Assembly (NCBI GenBank): GCA_025766275.1 | Contig: JAFKAC010000006.1 | Span: forward strand, 1,860,001-1,924,000 | Length of the DNA stretch: 64,000 nt | Origin: Lactarius indigo | Taxonomy: Eukaryota; Basidiomycota; Agaricomycetes; Russulales; Russulaceae | Direction of reading: 5' to 3' | In this document: piece by piece, positions 46,216 through 58,581 of the stretch | How positions within the stretch are numbered: the stretch's first letter is position 1 | How the letters are laid out: the number at the start of each line of letters is the position of its first letter | Notes under the pieces: generated by a model | The model's database searches: none | Told to the model about the DNA's origin: nothing | The model's input: the letters and a program-made list of their open reading frames with translations, nothing else | Program-made: the position numbers and the translations under genes

Positions 46216-47405
46216 ATGTCCTTCTCTGCTTTTCGTCAACTCGCTGCCCGTACCGCCATCTATTGGCACATCACACTTAACCTACTCTCGCCGCTTGATG
46301 TCCGTCTTCAGCAAACAATATGAGAACATCCTCACGGCGCGCCCTGAACCAGGCGTAGCACTCGTGACGCTCAACCGCCCCAAGGCGCTCAACGCACTCA
46401 ACAGCGCGCTAGTTCGGTGAACTCAACGAGGCCCTCCGCCTCATAGACGCCGACAAGGAAATTGGTGCTATCGTCATCACTGGCTCCGAGAGGGCCTTTG
46501 CTGGTGCGTGCACGTTCGGCGATTGGGGTAGTCTTCGAACGCCGACACACGAGACAGCCGGGGCCGATATTAAGGAGATGAAGGACCTATCCTGTGCGTA
46601 ACTATTTCCACTTTCTGGAAAGGACCGTGATGCTGACGATGGCCGGGGGGGGCTCTATAGTCGCCAAAGTATACACCGACCAGTTCCTCGCGGACTGGCA
46701 AGACCTCACCAGCATCCGCAAACCCATCATCGCCGCCGTCAGCGGCTACGCCGTAAGTTTCGCCCCCTCCTCTCCTCCAAAATGTCACCGATCTCTCAAG
46801 CACAGCTCGGAGGCGGGTGCGAGCTCGCACTGATGGCCGACATCCTCCTCGCGGCGCCCAACGCGCAATTCGGCCAGCCAGAAGTGAACATCGGCACCAT
46901 CACGGGCGGCGGCGGCTCGCAGCGGCTCGCGCGCGCCGTGGGCAAGTCCCGCGCGATGGAGCTCACGCTCACGGGCCGTATGTGGAGCGCGCAGGATGCC
47001 GTCGCGTGGGGCATGGCTAGTCGCGTCGTCGAGGGTGCAACGGAGGCAGATGGCGTGCTGCCGGTCGTGAGGGAGGCCGTTGGGCTCGCGCGTGAGATTG
47101 CGGCGAAGAGCCAGGTCGCGGTGCAGGCGCAGAAGGAGGCCGTCAATGCTGGTGCGTCGTCGTACTTCTTTGTCTCGCTCATGGTGTTGATTGATCGTTC
47201 TCCTTAGCGTTCGAGCAGGGACTGTCGGAAGGGTCTGCGGACGGAAGCGTCGGCTGTTCCATATGACTTTTGCTACGGCAGATCAGAAGGAAGGTGCGTG
47301 AAGGGACTCATTATGGGTTGTTGTGAACTTGTTGACATTTTGGCGATATGTCTAGGCATGGCGGCCTTTGCGGAAAAGAGAAAACCAAAATTCACCAACT
47401 CGTAA
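46216..47405 (+). CDS. ECHS1: Enoyl-CoA hydratase, mitochondrial (crotonase family)
   Basis: Hydrates 2-enoyl-CoA in beta-oxidation. The ATG at 46216 opens a basic leader, [14 protein letters not shown], suitable for mitochondrial import. The core runs [37 protein letters not shown] (oxyanion loop), [20 protein letters not shown] (first catalytic Glu), [20 protein letters not shown] (second catalytic Glu), [19 protein letters not shown] and the tail [15 protein letters not shown] ending at the TAA 47403-47405. Introns include about 46504-46561, 46594 onward, 46753-46805, 47151-47208 and 47295-47354. Extra single bases: one between 46216 and 46300 (leader), 46412, 47234 and 47247. With these dropped, the protein is full length, about 285-290 aa as in mammals. 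Both catalytic residues are present. Confidence 0.93.
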
Positions 47406-47631
47406 TGAGGCTGCTGTTGCCCTTGCATTGTATTTAGCTCCATTCATGAAAGTTCTTGCAAATAGTCGAAAACAAAAACAATAACATGAGCTGTTTGGAA
47501 TGAACCCAGATAAACACATTTTGCGGAATCACAACAAGTTCATACACCGGCGTAAGATGGCACGGCCATCCACGAGCAAGACTAGTACAAGAAAATCGAA
47601 GACGTGAGAAAAAAAGATTGATATCATCCCC

Positions 47632-49243
47632 TTATCCGAAGATGGTGTTGAGCCAAGTGGCCATTCTGTATCCTTGCTTGGCGATCTGGAGGTCGATCTG
47701 CGATAGTCCGCGTTTATGTGAGATGCGTCAATCTTAGGATAATGAAACAGGGAAACGTACGACCGGGATGGCATTGTTGAAGTACGTGCCGGTGCACAGG
47801 TCCTGGCCGGTCACAAAGTTGAACACCACGGACTATGGAGCGCGGGAATTGTTAGTGCCGTGCATTCATTGAAACGCGGGACCAAAAAGATCAGGATACT
47901 CACGCAATCGAAGGCATTGGCTTCTTGAGACCAGCCCAGCGGAACCTGTGGTCCCGCTGAGTGCGGCGGTGTTGATGTTGCTCACCCACCCAGCCGCCAG
48001 CGACGCGTATTCACCGCTCTATTCAGCATGCAGTCAGAACAACCAAAAGAGAAAGAGGTGGCCATCATTACCGTGATACGGGCCGCGAGATTGTCGGCCC
48101 AGGTCTGCGCGCTACCGCCGTAGAGCGCGTTTACGTTCTTGGTGAGTATACCAGTGTCTAGAGAAAGAGAGATAGAACCATCAGCCGTGCCTAGGCAGAT
48201 CGGGAACGTGAATCAATGAGGCTCACCCCAGGCTGCGTGAAGGTTCGTAGAAGAACCAGAGCAAATTGCAGAGATGTCGTTTCCTCCGAGTGCCAGCGCC
48301 TGTGGGCCACGGTACGTTCGGTCTGGCGCTCCTATGTCAAAAAAAAATAAGTTTACGGACCTCGTCGTGCAGCTGGCTGGCCAATATCGCCGAGGAAGTG
48401 CGCTGTGTGAGGAGCAGTCGTCGTCAGCTCGTGCGACCGACGATGGTATGATGGAGAGTCGGCCACTGACTGATAAAGAGTAGAGCCTGCTGTACTTGCG
48501 TCGGGTCCGTTTGCCTTACGATGGAGAGCCGCGTCAGGGGAATCTGTCCTGCTACCTTTCTCGTGAAGGACGGAACACTTACGTCTGGACGCGGTTGGTA
48601 TAGTTCTGGATGGCGCTAACTATCGTGCAACGTGTTAGACGCCGACCATGTACTCAATCCGACTCGAACTACTCACCAACACAAGCCGCTAGCACCGCAG
48701 TCGCGCGCGAGGTCGACAGGAGCAAGGAGCTGGGGGGGTTATCTAAATTATCCGGGTCAGTTCCGTGGGCGCACATATGCGAAACGAGGACGGGGACCCA
48801 CCCTCTGCGTCGATGAAGTGGAACGGCGCGGAGAACTTGAACGCCGTCTGAGAGCGCACGGTATCCGCCCACTAAGTCCGCCGATGTTAGTCGCCAAAAA
48901 CGACCACAGATGTATCTACAGCACGCACGGTGGATGCAGGCCCGAGGGAGAAACTGAAAGTGGACCCGAGAATCGACTGAACGGTGGACAAGGTGTTTGG
49001 GGTGAGGAACTACAAAAAAAAAGCAGAATTGCTCAGCCATGTCTGCGACCGATGACGATAACTCGGGACGAACCTCCATCGCGAGGAGACTGCGTTCAAT
49101 TTGGCGGTCAGCGTCGTGCAGGAGAGAATCTCTTCGTGGACTACACCTACCCGGTCGTCTGGTGGCCAAGACTACCCCAGGCTGCAACGCCGTGGGGCGC
49201 GACTAGCAGCAGCAGCGAGAACGTAAGGGACAGCGAGCTTCAT
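47632..49243 (-). CDS. S1/P1-type nuclease (secreted), frame-broken
   Basis: Zinc-dependent single-strand nuclease and 3'-nucleotidase, secreted for nutrient scavenging. The start ATG at 49243 gives a signal peptide (MKLAVPYVLA), and the mature end should be the zinc-binding Trp in AAWGSLGHQTTG (about 49167-49200). Later pieces are FHFIDAEGG (about 48800-48830), AHFLGDIGQPLHDEV (about 48365-48410, His and Asp zinc ligands), ALALGGNDISAICSGSSTNL, HAAW, GILTKNVNALYGGSAQTWAD, PLGWSQEANAFDC, VVFNFVTGQDLCTGTYFNNA and DLQIAKQGYRMATWLNTIFG ending at the TAA 47634-47632. Most exons need one base dropped, for example in the QP-LHDE motif and in the Leu run of the signal peptide. It is damaged more often than its neighbours, so a real pseudogene is possible. 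Confidence 0.8.
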
Positions 49244-50284
49244 GGTTGTGTGAGAGAGGAGTCTGCGACGGTTTGTGGGGACGCAAGTTGTTCTCAAGCG
49301 ACGAGACAAGGGCTGTTTATACGAAACCGAGTGCGGTATCACCTATTATTAGAACCCGACGTCGCGCCTCGGTTTCAATGCACAGGTGCGAGACTCGTTC
49401 TTTGGAGCGCATGGCGCGGTGCTGCTTCTCAAGCACGAGTATCGTAGACCATGTGGAGACATTAGCACGACGGTCCGAATCACGTGCGTTGGGGGGAAAT
49501 GGTCCGAGTCCGAGAGGCCGAAAGGGAAACAGAGGCGACGACTGACGTCAGCAAGACAGCCCCGACATGTTTCGAGCTTGTTCTCGCGGTAGGACTCGCT
49601 AGTGGCGGCGAGAATGAGGCCATAACGAGCACGTATCGGGTTTTTTTCATAGGTGAGGCGGGACCACGAATTAGGGAGCGACTAAACCAGGGGTTAGAGC
49701 TCAAGGAAGTGCCCGAGTAACAGGTGGAGCCTCCATGTGTGTTTTGTTGGGAACTGGAGATTTGCAGGTACGGGCCCTGAGTAGGAATTCTGACACAAGC
49801 GTGTGGAGACATACCTTCGTGCTATTTTTATCGAGCTAGAGGCGACTCCGAGTAGGACATGTGTAACAGGGAGGGGCCTTGGGAGGTCATCGGACGACGT
49901 GCCTAGTGAGTATCATAAATAAACGTGCGAAGGACCTCTGCGTTCTCCGTGACTTCTCTGAATAAGGGAAGAGGCCACACACGATCCCAAGGGGTGATCA
50001 CGATCACAGGGACGATACAATTAAAAGTTGAGCCTCGACGAGACATGGAGGCTCTATCGGAGCGGGAGCCATGACGTTCTTGAGCGGATGGGCTGATGGA
50101 TCTGCACGCCTAAGTTTGTCAAGAGCGGAGACAAATGTCGGGGGGAGTCCGCGACTCGGAGCCTAACTAAGCCTGACTCCGAGCCCGTGAGCTGGACTGA
50201 GCGACAAACCCGGAGCAGCCTAGTCTCCCAACCACCGCGTCACCCGTGGCCGCGACCGCGGGCAACTGGTACGACAGACAGGAT
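49244..50284. promoter_or_regulatory. Divergent intergenic region
   Basis: 1.04 kb between the nuclease and DUF218 gene starts. Small inverted repeats: GAGCCTC/GAGGCTC at about 50030-50054 and CTCGGAG/CTCCGAG at about 50155-50181. No gene recognised. Confidence 0.35.
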
Positions 50285-51450
50285 ATGCTGCCCGCTCCAG
50301 TCTCATTTCCGCGCCATCATAGAATCCTCAACCAACCGCCACGCTCCTTTTCCAAACTCCTTCGCGCCCCCGCACGCCTCACCAACTTCAGCGCCCTTCT
50401 CCTCATCGCCCTTTTTGCGTTCTCGGTCTTGCTCAACCTTCGCTCCCTGTACCATGGCGCGACACAGGATGTCGCGCTGCTTCGTAGCATCGTGGAGACA
50501 TTGCCGTCGAAGCACCCAGCGTCGGGCCTCGACCACCTCGTCATCGTACCTGGCCACGGCATTTGGACAGGAGCGCACCCCGAAGAGGCCGAAAACGAGG
50601 ATTCGTGGATCCTCGCATCGTACCAGAGAGGACGCGGGCGTCCATCCATATTCCGCACGCACATCTCTCGGGGGTGAGTACTATCCAAAACTTCAGGCCC
50701 CCCACATTTCATTTTTAATCCCCAACCCAGCTCCCAAATCGCCTCGGAAGATCCCAAAGCACTCCTCATCTTCAGCGGGTACGGTGCTCTCGTTCATCAC
50801 GTCGCCCAGCGAGCAGCCCGGAAACTGACTCTAACTTTGGGTTTAGAGGTTACACATCTCCCCTGAGCGCGACGTCCGAGGGCGAATCCTACCTGCGCTT
50901 CGCACGCACCACGGGCCTCCTCCCGCCCGCGGATAGGTTCACGCGAGCGACGACCGAAGACGCCGCGCTCGACTCGTTCCAAAACGTACTGTTTTCCGTC
51001 GCCCGTTTCCGCGAGCTCACGGGCGCCTATCCGGCGCGCATCACCGTCGTCGGCCACGATTTTAAGCGACGTCGTTTCGAACAACTCCACCGACGCGCAC
51101 TGTGCTGGCCCAAGCTCCACTTCACATATGTGGGCATCCCACTCGGGACTGAGGCAGACGAACGCCAGGCGACATCGGGCGAGGTCGGTATCTTTTTTCT
51201 CTCGACTCGACCTTTCCTGCAATCTGATCGATCCCTCTTTTCCATTTAGTCGATCAATGCCTTCACACCGTACTCTACAGACCTGTATGGCTGCCATGGC
51301 TCCCTGGTCCAGAAGCGCGCAGGAAGGAACTTTCACGCGAAGGCCCACGGGTACCACGTCGGAGCACCAGAAATGCGCGAGCTGCTGGAGTGGTGCCCAA
51401 AGGACGGCACACGGATCTTTTCTGGTACGCTTCCGTGGGCAAAGGAGTAG
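50285..51450 (+). CDS. DUF218 (YdcF-like) single-pass membrane protein
   Basis: The ATG at 50285 opens MLPAPVSFPRHHRIL. One membrane helix lies at FSALLLIALFAFSVLLNL. The luminal or outer domain is DUF218: LDHLVIVPGHGIWTG, ALLIFSGGYTSPLSATSEGE, a Cys-poor stretch with DSFQNVLFSVARFRELTG, ARITVVGHDFKRRRFEQLH and FTYVGIPLG, ending LPWAKE at the TAG 51448-51450. Introns are at about 50673-50730, 50779-50848 and 51184-51249; all keep frame and no break is seen. DUF218 proteins bind nucleotide-like ligands in bacteria; in fungi they are conserved but unstudied. No catalytic function can be given. Confidence 0.9.
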
Positions 51451-52332
51451 ATGTCTTTCAGCCACGAGGCGCGCTTTTTCCAAAATGGCCACGTTACTAA
51501 CATACCAGCTTCCAGTCAGGATATAGTGATAAGGCCTCGGTCACGATCAGAAGTGTAGATAGCCAATACATGGGCCTCGGACAAGCACCTTTCGACACTC
51601 CGTGTGGTAAATTAAGGGCCACTCCCACACAGCTAATTGACTCGACGCGAGAACCCTCTGTATCTGGCCTCGTCACACTCACCCCAACATTCCGAGCTTC
51701 GACGAGCCTACATTTCTTTTCTTAGTTCCGTCATGGGAAAATACTCAACGGTCGTAAGTGTACAGTACGTCCCACGAACTTCGGGGTGAGATCCGGGCCA
51801 TCGCAAGTGTAACTGACAGGCTGAGGAAGGCTATGTCGAACGTACTAAAAATAGGTCCAATTATGCAAATGGCCTTCTGGAAACCATACCATTACATAAT
51901 AGGGCCAGCTGGTCCTGTTCAGATGCGGATGATCGTGAACGCCATGCGTAGGACTGCTCCTGGGGTCTTGAACATACACTCGCGAGTCAGCATGGGCGGG
52001 CGGTGCTTGGACTGCATTAGTTTGCGAGATATTGGGCTGCCAGGCTCGTCTGCTTTAAATTTCCATGCGTGAGTTTGCGAGGGCTGTGGTGGTTCCATCG
52101 TTTGGTTAGAAGTTAGGATGGTGATGTCGTTGAGCAGGCAGACCCCCGTCAGCTCTCGAATGGGATCTCGGCCTAGCAAGAGGATGAGCGGGATCTGTAA
52201 GAGTAATGCGGGCACGACGCAGTGAGTAGTATGCAAAGGTTGCAGCTGTTGCAGGCCTGAACCAAACATTTTATGTGCTGGTGGATGTACTCGGGGCGGA
52301 GACGATGATACTCGGCGAATAGGAAGACCTTG
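51451..52332. other. Intergenic stretch
   Basis: Tail-to-tail region between the DUF218 and RhoGAP genes. An additional C-terminal exon of the RhoGAP gene may lie in the right part, but I cannot place it. Confidence 0.35.
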
Positions 52333-53800
52333 GAAATCACTGAGCATTGTTGAACACGATGGCCATCAAGTCGGACCCGCACTGCAGCAGGTTCGGCGCC
52401 ATCACAAGCGCGAGGTTCGCACTCGTCATCTTCGTTGCGGCAAGCACACGCTCGTCGAGGAACAGTTGCAGAAAACTGATGACGAACAGCACCACATAGC
52501 GGTTGGCCATCGGTAGTCGCTCACCCGCCGCACAGCACGCCTCAGCGTCGTGGCGAACGCGATGCAGTTGTTGTACATCTCCGACGGCACAAGCGGGTCG
52601 ACGAGCTCGCGCAACCAGCGTTTGAACAACGACGCAGGCACGTGCGGGTCATCGACGCCCTCCAGCGTGTATGAACCGCGGTCCAGACGCATCTTCAGCG
52701 CAGCGACCGCGTCGAGAGTTGCCCTGGTACGCGAAAGATTACCCTCCTGACTTTGTCCCTGCCGAGTGCGAGGAACGCCGTCAGGCGAGGAACGGAAGTA
52801 CGATTGGGACTCTCTGAGTCGGGTATATACGTTCTTGTAAACGGAACACGGCATCGAATAGCTCGCCGAACGTTGATTGAATGCTGCGTCCTGTGATGTC
52901 CTCCTGGCGACGGATTCATACTGGCGGAAGCAAGAAACGCACCGACGCCGTCTCTATTTCTGCAAGTGAGGGTACTTGCCTCTAACGCCCTTCTTCGCAA
53001 TAGCTGCAAGACGCTTGACACAATGTTTAGCGAGCACATCGACACGGCCTTGGGTCATTCCCGTGTGTTGAGAGAGAAACGCGTGAAGGTATGGCTCAAA
53101 ATTCTTCGATGGCGGGAAGGTTACCAGTAGCACACATCGTAGTTGCCATCCACGGAATGTGCTGTCCCTACAAAGCGCCCAGACGTGTTCATCGCTGACA
53201 ACATGGTATATGAAGGCAACATACGCATTTGGATTGTTTGTCAGCTGCTTCATAACTTGGCAGTAGACTTCATCGCGCAGCTCGCCATTCGCGAGCCCTT
53301 CTCTGAGCAGCCAACGCGCCTCTTCGAGCCAGGGCGTATTCGAACCGGCTGTAGGCGCCCTTTTCGCTATCTCCTATAAGCTGCTGCACAACGTGGAACA
53401 CCCGGACCACATCCTTGTGCAGCGGTCGGGAAAGATCAGCAGGGGAGTAGTGAGTGGGTCGCGCTGCCAGACCATCATCTGGCCCACGGGAACCTTGCGC
53501 TTGAAGATGAAGCCGGTGCGGTGCGTCGCAAAGTACTGCTGAGCACACTCCGACTCAACGAATTGCTGGATGTCAGAAGCAAGATCTTGCGGTAGGATGG
53601 GATGTGCACTTCCAGGGACTCGAGTTCAGACTTGAGGTCAGAGAATTACGTGATTTTTAAGGTACGTACCCGGTACTGAGCGTTTTGACGGTACGAGCAG
53701 GCGCGGGTAATGGTAGTACGTCGACGAAAATTTGTGTTCGCGGGGCTCCTTGAACCGCAACCACCACCATGGACAGTTTTTTCCATGGCATTAGTCGGGG
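52333..53800 (-). CDS. MyTH4-RhoGAP protein, ends uncertain, frame-broken
   Basis: Rho-family GTPase-activating protein. Read in reverse: an aromatic stretch with PWWWLRFKEPREHKFSS (about 53720-53775), FATHRTGFIFKRKVPVGQMM (about 53475-53535), LSRPLHKDVVRVFHVVQQLI, CQVMKQLTNNPNAY, LLVTFPPSKNFEPYLHAFLS and VKRLAAIAKKGVRGKYP, which together are a MyTH4 domain (kinesin/myosin-tail module). The RhoGAP domain follows: RVPIVLPFLADGVLALGG, EGIFRVPG with the arginine finger, DPHVPASLFKRWLRELVDPL, VPSEMYNNCIAFA and KMTSANLALVMAPNLLQCGS. Several single-base shifts cut it. The N-terminus and last exon were not found. It probably controls polarity or septation through Cdc42/Rho; that is inferred from the domain pair. 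Confidence 0.82.
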
Positions 53801-54732
53801 CAAGGGTGAATGTGTTTGCGTCCTCAGTCACCAATGGCCGCCAACAACAACCACAATAGTAGTGGACCAGCTAAGCCCCCTGCATACGTGTATAGGCCAT
53901 CATCTAATGGAGTGTGATGAGAGAATACTCGCACCTTTGCATCCCTGTCAAAATATTTTCTTTTGTAGGGTATTTACAAACAAGCATAAGCAAGCGTTGA
54001 GTTGATGAAGTCGACACCTAGTTTCCAAGCTTTTTCCAAGTTATCATGGTCACGAAAGGGAAGCCATGGCCCCATGCCTCGCCACCTAAATCGACTCAGG
54101 CGATTGACCGATCATACAACATCATGATTTTTTTTTGAAGAGAAGTAAGAGCAAGGACTGAGGGCCGTTTGCAAGGGGATCATTGCCATTTTACAAGCTT
54201 CATAGAGACCTGCTGCCCCGACAAGTCACCGAGTCGGGACATCAAAGGCAATATCTCGTGCTCATTCTGGAATCCGTCTTGCCTTTTTCTCGCCGGGTTT
54301 CATCCTGAGCCCAAAGCGCTAATCAAGGGTTACTGTATGTCCGCGGGAATGAAAGGGGAACTGAGCGGCTATGTCGTGATCCCGGCATTTCCCTCCGCGT
54401 CTACTCAGTTATATTTTCGACGTTTCTCGGATGCACTTTTTTGGTTGATACCGCGCGACAAGAATTGGATTGAACGGGCTCTAGGTTTATTATAGAGGGT
54501 TCGTGTACTTCATTCGTATCGGTCCCCACCAGGCTATACCCTCTCCCACTGGCAATTCAATATTCAATCTTCCTTGGGCGTATCAGCATCAAAACGCTTT
54601 TACTGCGCCTTTGCTCCCGAGTTTACTTGTTTTTTTGAAAGAAATGCACTATAAAAGCCCTCACATTGGTTCGTTGAACTTCCGGGTCCTTCACAAAGTA
54701 TTTCCGAGACCTTCTTGGTGACCCCTGTAGTA
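53801..54732. other. Divergent intergenic region
   Basis: Between the RhoGAP 5' side and the sedolisin start. A missing N-terminal RhoGAP exon could lie at the left. No other gene seen. Confidence 0.35.
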
Positions 54733-56843
54733 ATGCGCTGCCATCTGATCTCTGTACTTTCCGCCCTTACTACCATTCCCCTTGCTAGTCTAGCGAAGCC
54801 CTTCCTACCACGTTGGGACGACATGCGCACCCATCACTCTTGGGATGCCGTCCCGGAGAACTGGGAGAGCCTCGGGGATCCACTTAACGGCACCACGATC
54901 GACCTCTATGTTGCGCTTAAGGCGCACCGCGCGAACGCTTTGATTGACACACTATACGAGGTTAGCAACCCCAACCATGCAAGGCACGTTTTCTCTCTCC
55001 ACCACTTCTTCCTTCATACATGCACTCACGAGTGTTACTACTCTAATGTAGATATGGCGCATATTTATCCAAGGAGCAAGTTGCGGAACTTGTCTCTCCG
55101 CCCCCAGGAACCATCGAACTCGTCAATTCCTGGTTAGAACACCACGGCGTACCCCCCTCATCCGTCTCCATGACACACTGCGGCACCACGCTGACTCTCA
55201 GTGGCGTGTCCATAATCCAAGCCAACGCTCTCCTTGGCACATCGTATCAGCTCTACAGACATGTCAAAACAAATGAGACCATCATCCGCACGGTTGGCTA
55301 TGCACTTCCTGCTGTACTGCACAGGCTCGTGCAGACTGTAATTCCGACGACGTACTTTTCCACGCAGCCCCCGCAGAGGCAGACGCCGCGCAAGCGCTCC
55401 GGCGGGGCAGCAGCGGGACAGGAGGAGTCGGCATCGGGAGAGCCTGTGACTGTGCTGTGGAGCCGCGACGATTACTGGGCCTCACCACCGTTCCTGCGCT
55501 CGCTGTACAAGACGAACGAATATCAACCTGCTGCGATGGACCGCCGGAATGCAATCGGGATTTTTGGAAGCCTGGATGATTGGCCGAACCCAGATGACCT
55601 GGCAAAGTTCATGTACATATACCGCAATGAAGGGATTAATGCGGCACTCAACGTCGTACAGGTCAGCAATGGGGGATATAACCCGAGCAAGCCTGCCAAT
55701 GAGGCGAACCTCGACGTCCAGTACGCTACGGCCATGTCGTATCCGATCCCGGTAATCTTCTACAGCACCGGCCGCGGGCCAGAAGGCAAGATCGATCAGT
55801 ACACCTCCTGGCTTGGCTACATTACCAAACAGGATAACGTCCCGCGGACGATCAGTATATCGTATGTTGTCGAAGAGAGGAATGCTCCGGAGAAATGGAC
55901 AAGGTATATATGCGACCAGTTTGCTATTCTCGGTGCACTTGGCGTCAGCGTGCTCGTTGCGACTGGCGACGACGGCGTCGGCCAAGGGGATTGCAGAGCC
56001 AAGGACGGCTCCGTCCAGTTCATCCCTCATTTTCCCGCAACCTGTACGTGTGGCATTCTTTCTCGGCTCTGGGGAAGTACAGAACGAGTCACTCACCACA
56101 CCTTGTACTTTCGCAGGTCCCTATGTCACAGCCGTCGGTGGAACGACGGGCGAGGTAGAAGAAGTCGCGGCAGTCATCTCCGGGGGGGGCTTCTCGAACC
56201 ACTTCGAGCGCCCCGACTACCAAGACCAGGCCGTGGGAGACTTCCTCCGGGACCTCGGAAACAGGTATCAAGGATCATACAAGTGCGTTCACTTCCGTGG
56301 CCTGATCTGACTCCCATTTAGTTCGTGATTGGTCCAGCGCTACGAGCCGGGGAATTCCCGACATCTCCGCCCAGGCCCTGAGATTCCCGGTCTTCGTCAA
56401 TGGCGACCAAAAACTCTTTAAGGCACAAGCGGCGCCACACCTGTGCGTGTCTCTCTCCTCTCTCCTCCTTCCTATCTGCGTTGTCCATCCTCGAGCATCC
56501 AGCTGACCACAGATGTATAGATTGTGGCGGGAATAATCTCACTGCTTAATGACTACTTAGTCTCGCAAAACAAGGTCGCGCTCGGCTACCTCAACCCCTG
56601 GCTGTACGGAAATGGTAGGGGCGGCTTCACTGACATCACATCCGGCTCGAACCCGGGTTGCGGAACTGATGGATTCTCCGCGATTGTGGGATGGGATGCT
56701 GTCAGTCTCGTCAATCTTGTGTCCTCTTCGCTTTCAACGATGGCTGACTGTCGGCCCTGTAGGTCACAGGTTTTGGGACGCCTGACTTCCCGCGCTTGCT
56801 GCCCGTTCTTCCTAACTATGCGCAACCTAGCGGTTCAGACTAA
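54733..56843 (+). CDS. Sedolisin / tripeptidyl peptidase (S53)
   Basis: Secreted acid serine-carboxyl peptidase. The ATG at 54733 gives the signal peptide MRCHLISVLSALTTIPLASL; then the prodomain WDAVPENWESLGDP, IDLYVALKAHRANALIDTLY and YLSKEQVAELVSPP. The catalytic domain has EANLDVQYATAMSYPIPVIF (Glu and Asp of the triad), VLVATGDDGVGQGDC (oxyanion Asp), PYVTAVGGTTGE and RGIPDISAQA. The nucleophile motif GTSGATP is present at about 56432-56452 but in a shifted frame. TDITSGSNPGCGTDGFSA supplies the calcium site; the end is PNYAQPSGSD, TAA at 56841-56843. Introns include 54984-55051 (GC-AG), about 56044-56117, 56281-56320, 56453-56523 and 56699-56761. Extra bases lie near 56326 and before 56432. 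With those removed it looks active. Confidence 0.9.
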
Positions 56844-58581
56844 CTGAAAAAGATAGCACCAGAGAACCGTCATTGCGTGTAAGCATTACCCGCGCGTGCT
56901 AGGAATGATCCTTAGTGAATAAGCGGTAGTTAATAGAGATTGTACGATTAATACTACAGGGTAAGACAAGACAACATGTGCACTTTTCCTGGACAGTAAT
57001 ATATTGATAATTATCTGAGATAGCAAACAAATTTGTCACGAAGGCCACAACTCCCAAACATGTTCTGCCTAACGCGTGAACGTGCGTGAACCTCTCTAAC
57101 CTTTCCACTCAGAACGAACTCATCTTCTTGACGACAAGGACTAGCAACATGTGAATGTGAATTAACAGTCTTAACCTTAACAAGACCCGTAACGCGTGAT
57201 CTACGGAACCGAAGGTTCATCCCACAACAGAGGTGGAGCTTGAGGCAGTGAGGCAACAAATCGAGTGGATCCCATAGGACCCCATCCAGCGATGGTGGAG
57301 GGTCATCCTTTAGCACGGGTAAAATACAACGTGGGTATCCGAAGCAAGTCCAGGATGATGTTGGATAGTGTCGAAGCCTGAAGGGAGACCCGACAAACCA
57401 TTAGAAATTTGGCGGGCTACCTTAATATACAAAATGTTCACAACAGACTGTCACGGTGATACCACTATCCTATCTGGACGTACATGCCTTTGCATGTCTG
57501 AGAGATCTGAGTAGATCACGACTCTCCCGTCAGTCTTTGTTACCGAAAGAAAAACAGCAGATACAATAGGTTCTACGAGATCGTAAATAATGCTGCAGAT
57601 CTACACAGTTTACGACTACAAAAAAAATAAAAATAAAAATTCCGGGAGGGTGGTTTAGTGCAGGAGCCTACACCTCAGATTCTGACGATCTCGATATCAC
57701 AAATTCGTTCAGTAGCAATGAAATGGATGGAGGGCACCATGAATAATGAATTTAAAGTCAATATTTTGAGGCGATCGAGCTGCAGAAACGAAACTCACAT
57801 ATGGTGCCCCCATGATGACAAAGGTGTGCAAAGGTGCGGAAGTTTTCAAAATCCCTGAACGACCTGAGAAACAAAGAAAATAAAAAAAGCCATGCAGTTT
57901 GACATGGGTTTGTACAGTTTGAAGCGTCTACAATGTGTTGTTGAAGCTGCAGGAAATGTTTATTGGTTTTGAGCAAAGGTCCAGATACGATAGTAGTAGC
58001 CGAGAAATATAAATCCGGGTCAAAAAAAAAGTGCCGGAAAACTGAGAAAGAACTTTCCGGACTTGTAGCAGCGGGAGTGGAAGGCGGGACCGTAGGCGTA
58101 GGCCTACGCCGGGAATGGCGCGGTTTCCGCGGCCGATTCGCTCGCTTACTTCACGTGACGCTGACTGCTCCATTTTTTCCTGCACAAAAGACTCATCCAT
58201 CACAAATTTGCGAACAAGCAGAGGAAGTGCGCTGAACAAGCCGACCCCCCCGGCAATGCACTAAATCAGGGGCGAAATCCCCGAGAGATGGGACCCTAAG
58301 AAAACCAGCCGATCGCACTTCAACACCTTTGTGCTGTGTAGTTGGCTTCCAGGTAGAGCTTAGTTCGCGATGGCACCAAAAAGACAAAAGGGGGCTTGCC
58401 GCCTCAAGATCGCGGATAGACTTGGGCTCGCTAGTTCTGATCTACCAAACAAAGATGAATAATCAGCGGGAAAAACATGTTCGTTTCTACTTGTCAAACT
58501 ATCAGCGACATACACACTCTCAAACGCATATATTGCAAGAAAAACATAGCCATGACCTCGTCTTCTCTTATACACAGGGTC
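56844..58581. other. Gene-poor stretch with palindromes
   Basis: No gene recognised in 1.7 kb. Perfect 16-bp palindrome at 58095-58110 (GGCGTAGGCCTACGCC). Inverted repeat with arms CCGGAAA 58034-58040 and TTTCCGG 58054-58060, extendable to 11 bp with a one-base bulge. Confidence 0.5.

Noticed and set aside
48632..49447. 271-codon open frame on the plus strand
   Set aside because: Antisense to the S1/P1 nuclease, whose motifs (FHFIDAE, WGSLGHQ) lie on the other strand here.
57650..57720. tRNA-like stretch (GGTGGTTTAGTGCAGGAG)
   Set aside because: No pairing acceptor stem and no T-arm B-box found.
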